Shown: positions 54,416 to 63,740 of the stretch, one piece after another
Numbering within the stretch: position 1 is the stretch's first letter
Layout: each line of letters opens with the position of its first letter
The notes under the pieces: model-generated
The model's database searches: none
The model's input: the letters and a program-made list of their open reading frames with translations, nothing else
What the model was told of the DNA's origin: nothing
Origin: Paludibacteraceae bacterium
Lineage (GTDB): Bacteria; Bacteroidota; Bacteroidia; Bacteroidales; Paludibacteraceae
DNA: 64,000 nt
Direction of reading: 5' to 3'
Assembly (NCBI GenBank): GCA_016283095.1
Contig: JAEEMG010000010.1
Coordinates: 17,998-81,997 of the forward strand
Position numbers and translations under genes: made by a program

Positions 54416-55078
54416 ATGTTACTACTATTTACTATAGCAGTCTTGCCGGCATTATTGTTGCTGGTTTATATGGGATGGAAAGACCGTCAGCATCCGGAAC
54501 CAACATCTTGTCTGTTGAAGGGATTGTTGTTTGGAGTCCTTTCAATAATCGTTTCGCTGAGCATCACTTCTATGTTCGGTGATTTTGGAGATCCTATCCT
54601 TGACGCTTTCTACAATGCCGCTATCCCTGAAGAATTTGCCAAATTGCTTATGTTCTGGCTGCTGATACGCAAAAACAAGCATTTCGATGAGCCGATCGAC
54701 AGCATCGTATACGCAGTTTATGTCTCTTTGGGTTTTGCTGCCGTTGAGAATATTCTGTATTTGGTAGACGAGGAGGATTTCTTCTCTACTGCCTTCACCC
54801 GTGCGGTATTCTCTGTTCCCGGTCATTTCTGTTTTGCTGTTTGCATGGGATTCTGTTATGGAATGGCCCGTTTCGGACAGAAACTAAAGATCATATATTA
54901 TCCGATGGCGTTTATCGGCCCGGTTCTTCTCCATGGCACGTATGACGCATTGCTTATGTCGTTGGGCGACGACGATTCTTGGATAATTATAATCTTGGTT
55001 TGGCTTGTGTTCTGCATTTTGATGTATCGCGCGGCTGTAAAGCGTATTAACAAACTACGCGAATGTCCACCGGCATAA
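54416..55078 (+). CDS. PrsW-family glutamic intramembrane protease
   Basis: A 220-aa protein with about seven membrane segments. The catalytic EExxK motif is in NAAIPEEFAKLLMFWLL, and the conserved later segments VYVSLGFAAVENILYLV and LHGTYDALL are present. Family members cleave anti-sigma factors or other membrane proteins; the substrate here is unknown. A TACCTTTG element (54369-54376) lies 40 bases upstream. Confidence 0.85.
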   Translation: MLLLFTIAVLPALLLLVYMGWKDRQHPEPTSCLLKGLLFGVLSIIVSLSITSMFGDFGDPILDAFYNAAIPEEFAKLLMFWLLIRKNKHFDEPIDSIVYAVYVSLGFAAVENILYLVDEEDFFSTAFTRAVFSVPGHFCFAVCMGFCYGMARFGQKLKIIYYPMAFIGPVLLHGTYDALLMSLGDDDSWIIIILVWLVFCILMYRAAVKRINKLRECPPA

Positions 55079-55097
55079 AAATGCCGATGGCGTATAG

Positions 55098-56387
55098 TTA
55101 TTTGCTTATCCTAAGATACGAGCAATATTTGTTCAACAGGTTGCCAAGTGGCAGATCTCCTTTGATGAATCTTTCCGCATCCAGAGAGAGGAGTCTTTCT
55201 CGAACCATAGTTTTGCCTTTATAGAGAGAAGTCAAATAATAAACCTCGTTTTCTTTCTTTATTTCTACGTTAGAGAAGAATTGGGTGATGTCTTCTGGAT
55301 CATAAATTATGGAGTAGCTTGGCCGTTTGGCTCCAGGAATATCTTCACGAAGAATCTCTTTTTCTATAAGGTCTTGGATGTCACGTATGGCGGTGTCTTT
55401 AGAACATTTGCTTAATGATGCCCATGTCTTTGATGTGATTTTAGCCTCATATCCATCAAGAAAGAGGTTGAGCATCTGTTTCTGTCTTTCAGACATGCTG
55501 ACCGCAGCTGCTTTCTGCCAAAAGAAACTCTTGTTTAGTATCGTACTGACAATTGATTCAGCTTCATCAAGTGCAAGAGAAAGTGTGTTGGCATACCAAA
55601 TCAGCCATTCTGTTATATCCCCGTCGCCATGCTGAATCTTCTCTAGAATTTGATAATATCGATTTTTATCTTTGTTGATTTGAGACGAGATGTTGTAGAA
55701 TCGGAAGTCACTTTTGTCTGCCTTGGCAAGAAGTATATCAGAGAGGATTCGGGCAAGACGTCCATTGCCGTCCTCAAATGGATGGATGCTGACAAACCAT
55801 AAATGGGCTATCGCAGAACGTATAATAGAGCATGTATTGTCTTCAGAATTAAACCAATTAAGGAATTCTTTCATTTCTGTTTCAATTCTTTCTGGCGCCG
55901 GTGCGATGTAATGAATTTTTTCACGTCCGAACATTCCTGAGACAATATGCTCTTCATGAGTTCTATATCTGCCAATTTCAATTTCCGACCCTTCACTGTA
56001 TCCGGATGGAAAAAATGCCGCTTGCCAAGCACAAAGTTTCTCTTTAGTCAGATGCTGATTGTAGTTGTTCATCGCATCCAACATTACCGCAACCACAGAA
56101 TCTATATAGTGAGAAGGTGCTGTTTGCTTCACATTTTCGATTCCTAATTTTTTGGCAATGGAAGAGCGTACTTCATCCACGTTGAGACGAATCCCCTCAA
56201 TCTCGGAAGAATAGACAATATCGTAGGTGAGAGATTCTGCCATCGCTCTTAGTTTGCTGTCAAAACCAAGTGACGACAATCTTCCATACAGATATCCCTG
56301 CTTTCTACCTACGGTTTCAAGCAGATTTGTCATTGCTGATGTCTCCCATCTAAATGATGTCCAATTATCTCTTTCGTGTATGAGCAT
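55098..56387 (-). CDS. Fic-domain AMP transferase with N-terminal inhibitory helix
   Basis: A 429-aa Fic protein. The catalytic motif HPFEDGNGRLAR is complete (H203-R214). An N-terminal inhibitory motif S-x3-E-G is present in VYSSEIEGIR (S60, E64, G65), placing it with self-inhibited class II Fic proteins. The C-terminal 150 residues contain a winged-helix-like region (KTWASLSKCSKDTAIRDIQD). It transfers AMP to target proteins; the target is unknown. The region upstream carries an array of GTCGCAAA boxes that this C-terminal domain might bind. Confidence 0.9.
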   Translation of the reverse strand: MLIHERDNWTSFRWETSAMTNLLETVGRKQGYLYGRLSSLGFDSKLRAMAESLTYDIVYSSEIEGIRLNVDEVRSSIAKKLGIENVKQTAPSHYIDSVVAVMLDAMNNYNQHLTKEKLCAWQAAFFPSGYSEGSEIEIGRYRTHEEHIVSGMFGREKIHYIAPAPERIETEMKEFLNWFNSEDNTCSIIRSAIAHLWFVSIHPFEDGNGRLARILSDILLAKADKSDFRFYNISSQINKDKNRYYQILEKIQHGDGDITEWLIWYANTLSLALDEAESIVSTILNKSFFWQKAAAVSMSERQKQMLNLFLDGYEAKITSKTWASLSKCSKDTAIRDIQDLIEKEILREDIPGAKRPSYSIIYDPEDITQFFSNVEIKKENEVYYLTSLYKGKTMVRERLLSLDAERFIKGDLPLGNLLNKYCSYLRISK

Positions 56388-56403
56388 AGCTTACAAAATT
56401 TGA

Positions 56404-56499
56404 TTTGCGACATTTTAACCTGAAAAACGTCGCAAATTTTGCGACAAAAATAACAAAATAATGTCGCAATTTCAAATCAAGTCGGCATAATGTCGCAAA
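56404..56499. promoter_or_regulatory. Array of GTCGCAAA operator-like boxes upstream of fic
   Basis: TTTGCGAC at 56404-56411; the perfect palindrome GTCGCAAA-T-TTTGCGAC at 56429-56445; GTCGCAAT at 56463-56470; GTCGCAAA at 56492-56499. That is five half-sites within 96 bases, in the upstream region of the minus-strand fic gene. Confidence 0.7.
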
Positions 56500-56598
56500 T
56501 TCAATATAGACATTGCTATACGGCGTCTATACGAAAACAGAATTTTGCAATGGCGATTCCTATAACTAAAAATTCTTTTACAATATTCAATTTTTTTG

Positions 56599-56606
56599 TA
56601 TTTTTG
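56599..56606 (+). promoter_or_regulatory. -7 element for the 56771 gene
   Basis: TATTTTTG, about 165 bases ahead of the TTG start. The intervening leader has no recognised structure. Confidence 0.5.
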
Positions 56607-56770
56607 CACCCTGAATGGAAAAAAGGGGAGTTTTACCCGTTTATGTATAATTTCTGGTGAATAAAAATTCATTGTTCAGGAATCGTGGCTGAATCTCTTG
56701 ACTTGTATGAATGTATATGGGTTAGGGGATTTTTTTCATTTGAAAAAAGGAAAATTTAATTATTTGCAAC

Positions 56771-57601
56771 TTGATTGACCTTAGGACTACAATATTGGAT
56801 AAATTTTTGTCGCTGCTGTTAGTGACATTGACTTTTTGCCCTCTCTCCGTTCTTGCGGATACAGTTGAAAGGGATACTGTTTTTATTGATAGCCTGAATG
56901 TGAGGTTTAATCTCGACGACCCTGTAATAAAATCCGGAGTGATTGACTTCTATATCGACAGCATTGGTGTCGCTTCTAATGATTTCCTTAAATTCATAAC
57001 GCTTGTAGCCACACCTTATGATTTCTCCAAACAACAGATAAACAGGATCTTCGACACTGCGTCTACTCAATATAAAGAGACTCGTATCCTCACGTATCTT
57101 AAATATTTCAATGACAAATCTTACGTTCCGATTGTGAAGGAATGGTTTGGAAAAAGTGACAAACGTGCCAAAACTTTGTATGAATCGATCCTGTTTGAGT
57201 TTGGCGACAAGGAGATAAGCGACCAATGGGAGAATTCCATGAGAGGATGCTCGACGGTGAATAAGATGATCCCTATGTCGATCGGACAGTATTTGCCGGT
57301 CATTTGTAGCCGTTTCCCGGACAGAAGATTTTGCGACTGTGTCTTGGATTTCATTATAAACCATCAGAATCAGTATTTTGTCTATAAGGATTATAACGGG
57401 GATATCGAATATGACGACGTCGTGTATTTTATCAGTTTTTTCCTTGTGGACCGACTGACTGGATTCCCAGATGCGTTCGCATTTAATAAATATGTCCGCA
57501 ATATCGGTAAGAACCGGTATGTCTCGTTCACTCAGGCAGATAAGGATAGGATAATCAAATGGTGTAAATTGCACCGTCGCGATTATGAATTTGTAAAATA
57601 G
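56771..57601 (+). CDS. Secreted hypothetical protein
   Basis: A 276-aa frame beginning at TTG 56771; no ATG gives a signal peptide. A second TTG at 56795 starts a shorter signal peptide (LDKFLSLLLVTLTFCPLSVL, cleavage after ADT or nearby). The mature part is mixed alpha/beta with two Cys clusters (SRFPDRRFCDCVLDF). No family is recognised. A GGAGGC/GCCTCC hairpin without a T run follows the stop. Confidence 0.6.
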   Translation: MIDLRTTILDKFLSLLLVTLTFCPLSVLADTVERDTVFIDSLNVRFNLDDPVIKSGVIDFYIDSIGVASNDFLKFITLVATPYDFSKQQINRIFDTASTQYKETRILTYLKYFNDKSYVPIVKEWFGKSDKRAKTLYESILFEFGDKEISDQWENSMRGCSTVNKMIPMSIGQYLPVICSRFPDRRFCDCVLDFIINHQNQYFVYKDYNGDIEYDDVVYFISFFLVDRLTGFPDAFAFNKYVRNIGKNRYVSFTQADKDRIIKWCKLHRRDYEFVK

Positions 57602-57790
57602 GAGGCGACGCGAATGCCTCCAAAGTTTGGATTAGTTACATAATCTAAGTAAAAATGCGATTTGTGTTATAGATTATTCGTTTTGATGTTAAAAAAATGT
57701 TAAATTAGTCATTGGATAAGACTTTTCGTGTGAAAAAATCTAAATATTTATTTCTTTTGCGATATAGAAGTTAGACTAAAACAAACGGTT

Positions 57791-58642
57791 ATGAAACAAA
57801 CTAGATTTTTTTCTGTCGTCATTGCGACATTAATGCTGTTCTGCTCAGCAGACGCATTTTCTCAACGTTCCCGTGGTGGTAATGGATCTTCAGGAGGTCG
57901 TGCTAGTGGTGGTGCTCGATCGGTATGTAAGGTTTCTAAATCATCAGATTCTTCTCGTCCAGTATCTTGTTCAAGATATAGTTCAAGATCATGTACAACT
58001 CCTCGTCCAAAGAGTTCGGCTTCACAATTGGTTTATTATCATTATTATGATCACATTTTTAAAAAACCTGACCTTGATAGCAGAACCAATTATGCCCCTA
58101 GTTTGATATCTAATACAGGATCATTATTTGACGTTTTTTCTAAAGATGATGCTTTGACGGGATATTTCCCTGTCTATGGATATGAAGTGAGCAAACGAAC
58201 TGCAACCAAAGAATCTCTTTTTATTCCTCGCACGTCGGGAGATTTTTATTATCGTGATGGAGTGTTCTTTTCAAAAAGTCTCAAGAATGACCACAAGTAT
58301 GTGATTAATAAACCATGTAGTGGTATCCGAGTTCCGTATATACCAGATTCACGTCGTGAATATGTTATAGATAATATCTCTTATTACTTCTTTTATGGCA
58401 CATTCTATGTCTACGACGCTTCTACATCAGAGTATGTGGTTGTAGCTCCTCCTGTTGGTCTGACTGTTAACAATTTGCCAGATTATGCGAAGAAAGTCGT
58501 GGTGGATGGCAATAGTTATTATATCGTTGATAATGTGGTGTATAAAGCAGTTTGGACAGAGGGAAAGTGTAGTTATGTGGTGACGAAGTTGGATAGAAAA
58601 GACATACCTCAGGTAAAAGAGCACTTGGCGTCTGCAAAATGA
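57791..58642 (+). CDS. DUF6515-like secreted protein, paralogue 1
   Basis: A 283-aa protein with a signal peptide (MKQTRFFSVVIATLMLFCSA, then DAFSQ), a Ser/Arg/Gly-rich linker and a C-terminal Tyr-rich domain. Conserved blocks are GDFYYRDGVFF, YYFFYGTFYVYDAS, EYVVVAPPVG and GNSYYIVDNVVYKAV. The same blocks occur in the paralogue at 61619. The family is known from sequence only; a cell-surface or periplasmic role is likely. Confidence 0.8.
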   Translation: MKQTRFFSVVIATLMLFCSADAFSQRSRGGNGSSGGRASGGARSVCKVSKSSDSSRPVSCSRYSSRSCTTPRPKSSASQLVYYHYYDHIFKKPDLDSRTNYAPSLISNTGSLFDVFSKDDALTGYFPVYGYEVSKRTATKESLFIPRTSGDFYYRDGVFFSKSLKNDHKYVINKPCSGIRVPYIPDSRREYVIDNISYYFFYGTFYVYDASTSEYVVVAPPVGLTVNNLPDYAKKVVVDGNSYYIVDNVVYKAVWTEGKCSYVVTKLDRKDIPQVKEHLASAK

Positions 58643-58783
58643 CAGAATGTATGGTAATTGACCTTTGAGTAAGTAATCCAATGGTTGGTTATATTTAATT
58701 GTTGGATTTTGTATAATTTTGTTGTCATCAGCATTTCTGTTTGAAATTTCTGACAGAAGATGTTGATGACAATTTTTTTTGAT

Positions 58784-59722
58784 ATGGATAAGGAATTGAT
58801 TGTAAAGACATCTCGCTTCAATTTATTATTGATGTATGGAGTAGGGGGTGTCGAAATTGTGTTTTTGACTTGGTTGCTTTGGGGACTATATGAAGAAGAT
58901 TCAAATAGTTTTGTTTTTTGGGGTGTTATTTTAGGACTCTTCATCTTGAGTGGAATTTATTTGATTGTATATGCGTCTCTTGTCAAAGACGACTATATAT
59001 GTGTAAATCCAAAAGGTATTTCCGTTGATGCCCATAATCGTGACTTTATTCCCAAACGTTGCATGTTCTCTTATGGATGGAGTGAGTTGTCAACTTATGT
59101 GCTGGATCTTGTTTGGAGAAACAATGAGCCTTATTTCTATCTTGAATTATATGATAAAAATGAAGATCTGATTCAAAAAATCAAGCTGCAGTCTCTTTTG
59201 GGAGCGGAATTGGAGAATTTTGACGCATACGTACCAGAAGATATTCTTTATAAGCCGGCTTATGATTATTTAAAGTATGGTAGAACAACCTTCTGTTCAA
59301 GATCTGAAAAAACAAGAGGATTGTTGTTTTGGGGTTTGTTTATTCTATTGACCGCAATAGGTTTTTTTGTTTTATTCATAAAAATAGCAGATGGTGGCTT
59401 TGGGGCTGAATTATGTATGCCTGGAATCTTTTTCATATTTGGGTTAGATTGTATTTATGGAGGAATCGTATCGAAAAAAGATCACCTCATTTTTGAGGAA
59501 AATGGACTTACAATAGATTTGCATATGTCATTATTGTTCCGACATAAGTATAAAGTGTTGCCTTTTAACAGTTTTAATTATTATAATGTTTCGCTAACGA
59601 CATCGCAATGTGAACTTAATTTTTATGACCAGGATAAAAATGAGATTTTTTCATGTGATTGCATTAAGTTGGCAAATGCGAGATATTTGGAATGGATGTT
59701 GAGATGGAGATTGTCAGAGTAA
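58784..59722 (+). CDS. Membrane protein with two TM-hairpin/PH-like halves
   Basis: A 312-aa protein. ATG 58784 (MDKELIVKTSRFNLLLMYGV) is preferred over 58760. Two membrane segments (LLLMYGVGGVEIVFLTWLLW and FWGVILGLFILSGIYLIVYA) precede a soluble beta domain, and a second pair of segments (LLFWGLFILLTAIGFFVLF onward) precedes a similar domain. The layout suggests internal duplication. The -7 element TAATTTTG is at 58714-58721. Function unknown. Confidence 0.65.
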   Translation: MDKELIVKTSRFNLLLMYGVGGVEIVFLTWLLWGLYEEDSNSFVFWGVILGLFILSGIYLIVYASLVKDDYICVNPKGISVDAHNRDFIPKRCMFSYGWSELSTYVLDLVWRNNEPYFYLELYDKNEDLIQKIKLQSLLGAELENFDAYVPEDILYKPAYDYLKYGRTTFCSRSEKTRGLLFWGLFILLTAIGFFVLFIKIADGGFGAELCMPGIFFIFGLDCIYGGIVSKKDHLIFEENGLTIDLHMSLLFRHKYKVLPFNSFNYYNVSLTTSQCELNFYDQDKNEIFSCDCIKLANARYLEWMLRWRLSE

Positions 59723-59755
59723 GTGATTTATGGTAAACTAATAAAATGATGAGTT

Positions 59756-60160
59756 ATGAATTCAGAAAATAAGGATACGTCAAGTATCATAATTGTAAGG
59801 ATATTGCATGTTGTGGCATGTATAATTGTATTCTTTTGGGGAGGATGTTTTTTATCTTTCGCTTCGCATCATAATAGTGGAGATGGTGCTTTGGGTGCTT
59901 TGGGACTTCTTTTAATGTTGGCAGTTCAATTTGTAGTCGTATTATTCGATCTTATCACAATAAATGTTGTCGTTCATAAGAAGTCTGGAAGGTTAATTAT
60001 TCCGTCTGTTTTATTGTTGTTTTGCACCTCATTATTTTGGTTCTTGGATGAAAAGGAATTGGGTATATCTTTCGTTTGTTTAGTCCCGTTTTGTGGTGTT
60101 ATAAGTTATTTGTGCGATAGATGGATTGAACGTTTAAAGAAAAAGTTGGATATAAAATAG
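59756..60160 (+). CDS. Small membrane protein
   Basis: A 134-aa protein with about four hydrophobic segments (ILHVVACIIVFFWGGCFLSF; GLLLMLAVQFVVVLFDLI; LIIPSVLLLFCTSLFWFL; SFVCLVPFCGVISYLC) and a basic C-terminus. It follows the preceding membrane gene by 33 bases and is probably co-transcribed with it. No family recognised. Confidence 0.6.
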   Translation: MNSENKDTSSIIIVRILHVVACIIVFFWGGCFLSFASHHNSGDGALGALGLLLMLAVQFVVVLFDLITINVVVHKKSGRLIIPSVLLLFCTSLFWFLDEKELGISFVCLVPFCGVISYLCDRWIERLKKKLDIK

Positions 60161-60184
60161 GAAATGATTATCCAATTTTTATTT

Positions 60185-60240
60185 AGCATTTAGCATTTAG
60201 CATTTAGCATTTAGCATTTAGCATTTAGCATTTAGCATTT
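60185..60240. repeat. Heptanucleotide tandem repeat (AGCATTT x8)
   Basis: Eight exact copies of AGCATTT, overlapping the last two bases of the rarA stop codon on the minus strand. Confidence 0.95.
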
Positions 60241-61513
60241 AATATTTCTTAAAGTCTCCCCACAATCTGGTCATCTGCTCTTTCATCTTTATTTCAGCCG
60301 CACTGTCGCCTCCGTTCCATAGTTGTACACCGGAGATGGCGTCAGGCATATATTGCTGTGCGTAGAAATGACCTGGATAGTCGTGTGGATAACGGTACTC
60401 AGCTCCATATCCCATCTGCTCCATCAGTTTGGTTGGAGCGTTACGGATATTGAGTGGCACTGGCAGATCTCCCGTCTTCTGCACCATATCAAGAGCCGCT
60501 CCGATAGCCTTGTATGCGGAGTTGCTTTTCGGACTTGTGGCAAGATAGATAGTGGCTTCTGCCAACACGATTCTGCCTTCCGGCCATCCGATCTTCTGTA
60601 TTGCGTCAAATGCCGCATTGGCAAGCAACAGAGCGTTAGGATTGGCAAGCCCTATATCCTCGGCAGCGGAAATCACAAGTCGACGGGCGATAAACTTCGG
60701 GTCTTCTCCTCCTGCCACCATTCGTCCGAGCCAGTAGATGGCAGCGTCGGGATCGGAACCTCTGATACTTTTTATAAAAGCTGAGATGATATCATAGTGA
60801 AGCTCTCCGTTCTTGTCGTAAGCACTTGGATTCTGTTGCAGACGTATGGTAATCAAATCGTCTGTCAGTTCCACCGTCTCCTTATCCTGCTCCGCATTGC
60901 AGACAAGGTCGATGATATTCAGCATTTTTCTCGCGTCGCCACCAGAGAAACGGAGTAGGGCATTCGTCTCCTTCAACACCACATTCATTTTTTTCAGCTC
61001 ATAATCAGTGGCGATCGCTTTTTCGGCGAGACGCAATAGATCCTCATTTTCAAGAGGCTTTAACACATACACCTGACAGCGTGAAAGCAATGGGGTGATC
61101 ACCTCAAAAGATGGGTTTTCCGTCGTCGCACCTATCAATGTGACCACGCCTCTCTCCACAGCACTCAATAATGAATCCTGCTGCGACTTGGAGAAACGGT
61201 GGATCTCGTCGATGAACAGGATAGGTGCCTGCGTGTCGAATCCACGTGAATGTTTAGCCTTTTCCAGCACCTCACGTATGTCCTTCACTCCGGAAGATAT
61301 CGCGCTCAGAGTGAAAAACGGAAGACGGAGTTGCTCGGCAATGATTCCGGCAAGAGTCGTTTTTCCAACACCCGGAGGCCCCCACAGAATGAATGACGAG
61401 ATTTTTCCAGAGTCGATCATACGGCGAAGCACAGCACCCTCTCCGATGAGATGCTGCTGTCCAACATAGTCCTCCAGCGATTTTGGACGCATTCTTTCTG
61501 CTAATGGCTGCAT
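60239..61513 (-). CDS. rarA: Replication-associated recombination protein A (AAA+ ATPase)
   Basis: A 424-aa RarA/MgsA. ATG 61513 (MQPLAERMRPKSLEDYVGQQ) is the conserved start; the 27-residue upstream extension is not family-like. Walker A GPPGVGKTT, Walker B LFIDEIHRFSKSQQD, sensor GATTENPSFEV and the C-terminal tetramerisation region (AISAFIKSIRGSDPDAAIYW style) are present. It acts at stalled replication forks. The stop codon touches the heptamer repeat array. Confidence 0.95.
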   Translation of the reverse strand: MQPLAERMRPKSLEDYVGQQHLIGEGAVLRRMIDSGKISSFILWGPPGVGKTTLAGIIAEQLRLPFFTLSAISSGVKDIREVLEKAKHSRGFDTQAPILFIDEIHRFSKSQQDSLLSAVERGVVTLIGATTENPSFEVITPLLSRCQVYVLKPLENEDLLRLAEKAIATDYELKKMNVVLKETNALLRFSGGDARKMLNIIDLVCNAEQDKETVELTDDLITIRLQQNPSAYDKNGELHYDIISAFIKSIRGSDPDAAIYWLGRMVAGGEDPKFIARRLVISAAEDIGLANPNALLLANAAFDAIQKIGWPEGRIVLAEATIYLATSPKSNSAYKAIGAALDMVQKTGDLPVPLNIRNAPTKLMEQMGYGAEYRYPHDYPGHFYAQQYMPDAISGVQLWNGGDSAAEIKMKEQMTRLWGDFKKY

Positions 61514-61618
61514 TTTATTTAATAAATGTGAAAATTCACCACAAAAATAAGATTTGCCAGTAGAAAAATCTAATAATTTTATTTTCATTTGCATCGTAAA
61601 ACAAAAAAATAAAAGATT

Positions 61619-62407
61619 ATGAAACAGACTAAATTGATATTCGCTGCAATCGCAACATGTTTGCTATTCAGCTCGGCAGACGTTTTCGCTCAGCGTTCAC
61701 GTGGAGGTTCTGAGTCATCTGCTCGACCAGCAACGTCGACTTCAGTGTCTGCTTCACCTTCGAACAGCTCATCAAGCAGCTCTTCAAAGGGAAATGTATC
61801 GTCAGCTCACAATGAGCGTTCGGCTCGTCCGACAGCTCAGCCAGCACATAAGCCATCTTCTCACCAGACAGCTCCTGCAAAGGCTCCAAACCGTGTAGAT
61901 CGTGGCCCAGTGTCAACATCGTCTCCAAGCAAGCGTCTTCAGCCGCATAAGGTGGCTCCAGGAGCCAACTACCACAAACAGCCACATTATGGTTCTGCGG
62001 TATCAATGAAGAAGGCTACTAAGAAGTCGCATGTGATCAAGCACCATACAGGGGATTATTACTATCGTGACGGTGTTTTCTACCGTTTCCACAACAACAA
62101 GTATACAATCCATCGTCCACATGCAGGATTCCGTGTGGCGTCAATTCCAGAGTATCGTGTTGTTTCTGTCAACGGAGTGTCGTACTACTATTACTATGGC
62201 ACATTCTACTCTTACATGGCACCATCTCGTGAGTATGTTGTAGTGGCACCTCCTGTAGGAGCGATAGTAGAGAGTATCCCTGAGGGTTACGAGAAAATTG
62301 ATATCAACGGCAATACTTACTACACAGTTGGTGGAGTGCAGTATAAGGCTGTGATTTTCAATGGTGAGATTTGGTATGAGGTAATTAAGGTCGACGCCGA
62401 CTATTGA
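61619..62407 (+). CDS. DUF6515-like secreted protein, paralogue 2
   Basis: A 262-aa protein with a signal peptide (MKQTKLIFAAIATCLLFSSA, then DVFAQ), a Ser/Pro/Ala-rich linker (residues about 30-120) and a Tyr-rich C-terminal domain: GDYYYRDGVFYRF, YYYYYGTFYSYMAPSREYVV, VAPPVGAIVESIPEGY and NTYYTVGGVQYKAV. It is paralogous to the 57791 gene. A terminator follows at 62439. Function unknown. Confidence 0.8.
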   Translation: MKQTKLIFAAIATCLLFSSADVFAQRSRGGSESSARPATSTSVSASPSNSSSSSSSKGNVSSAHNERSARPTAQPAHKPSSHQTAPAKAPNRVDRGPVSTSSPSKRLQPHKVAPGANYHKQPHYGSAVSMKKATKKSHVIKHHTGDYYYRDGVFYRFHNNKYTIHRPHAGFRVASIPEYRVVSVNGVSYYYYYGTFYSYMAPSREYVVVAPPVGAIVESIPEGYEKIDINGNTYYTVGGVQYKAVIFNGEIWYEVIKVDADY

Positions 62408-62438
62408 TAGTATTAGAATATGAATTAAATAAAATCGG

Positions 62439-62467
62439 AAAGACGGGCAGTGATGTCCGTCTTTTTT
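62439..62467 (+). terminator. Terminator
   Basis: AAGACGG / CCGTCTT stem followed by TTTT. Confidence 0.8.
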
Positions 62468-62523
62468 GTGTGATTTTTGATACATCCGATGCCTTGGATT
62501 TGTTTAAGAAGTAGTGGTTTGTG

Positions 62524-63393
62524 TTAATCAATTAGAAAATCTCCGACTTGTTTGAATTTGCTAAAAGAATCAATGCTATAGACATTAAATCTGCCCCAAC
62601 CAAACATCTCTATTCTCTGTTCATGTTTTTTGTGCCAGATATATTTAGGACGAAGATCCATAACATTTATTCCTTTTAGGAATGGCTCAACCAAACTTTT
62701 ATCTACATCATGTTGCGATAATATTATAACTTGAATTGGCCCGAAATAGGTATATCCAATCAATGTAGGATCAAGTAGATTGAGACTATCTATATAATTG
62801 TATAATTCATTCCATCTATCATTATAGTATTTGTACTTCTTCCAATCGTTATCAAAAGTAGGTGTTGGTGCAATATAATCCTTTCCATAGATTTCTTGTT
62901 CTGATTTTGTAATCTGTTGTATGAAAGATTCCAAAAACTTATTAAGAAATGCAATGGTATCAAAATATTCGTTTGAGTCATAATCTGCTATGGAAGACGA
63001 GTTTTCATTTATGTCATTTTCTAATATTGAAGGAGGTGGCATATATGAAAGCGGTGGTGGCGGTGGCAAAATATGGTATTCGGGATATACCATATAGTTT
63101 TCAGCTCCACCAACATAAGCAACAACATCAATTGCTGAAGTGCTGTCTGTAATCCGAATAGAGGAGAAAGTATCTTGGATGTAATGAAAAAAATTAACAT
63201 GAAGATATAAAGTGTCGTCCTCATTTCTGATTGAATCTAACCAATTTGGAAATGTTTTTGCGACATAATCGTCCACCATCATTTCCAATGGGGATTTCTT
63301 GTGTGTAGACAAATGTTCAGAGTGTCGGTTTTGACATGATTCAAAAAACAACATGCTGAAAAATAATGGTATAAAAAATAGAGCTTTTCTCAT
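62524..63393 (-). CDS. Putative lipoprotein
   Basis: A 289-aa protein with a lipoprotein signal (MRKALFFIPLFFSMLFFESC), where Cys20 is the expected lipidated residue. There is a proline-rich segment (PPPPPLSYMPPPSI). The rest is unrecognised. It is probably anchored in the outer membrane. Function unknown. Confidence 0.65.
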   Translation of the reverse strand: MRKALFFIPLFFSMLFFESCQNRHSEHLSTHKKSPLEMMVDDYVAKTFPNWLDSIRNEDDTLYLHVNFFHYIQDTFSSIRITDSTSAIDVVAYVGGAENYMVYPEYHILPPPPPLSYMPPPSILENDINENSSSIADYDSNEYFDTIAFLNKFLESFIQQITKSEQEIYGKDYIAPTPTFDNDWKKYKYYNDRWNELYNYIDSLNLLDPTLIGYTYFGPIQVIILSQHDVDKSLVEPFLKGINVMDLRPKYIWHKKHEQRIEMFGWGRFNVYSIDSFSKFKQVGDFLID

Positions 63394-63740
63394 CTCAACT
63401 TATGAAATTACTACAATAATTTGAGTTATATCCTTCGCAATATAGAAAATTGATCGAATTTAATGAAAATTTTTGTTATAAGAAAATTAGAATTGTCGCC
63501 CTAACTACATTTTTTGCGAGTTTGCAATAACAAGCGGTTACTATAAGAACTTCTTTTATATTTACTTGCTTTCGGCTTGCACTTGGGCATGGGTTAGGGT
63601 GAATCCTTAAATTTGGTCATAAACTACTAAAATATCAATTTATTCTGACAATATTAAGATCTATTTTCTTCTGCCTCATTCTATATTTTAGGAATAATCT
63701 GTAATTTTGTGTCGTTGAATCAAGAATAACATTCCAAATT
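63394..63740. other. Intergenic region (347 bases)
   Basis: No gene seen. A TAATTTTG -7 element at 63702-63709 serves the Lrp-type gene. The rest is AT-rich without clear structure. Confidence 0.5.

Noticed and set aside
60185..60240. Repeat array considered as a CRISPR
   Set aside because: Units are contiguous 7-mers without spacers and no cas genes are present.
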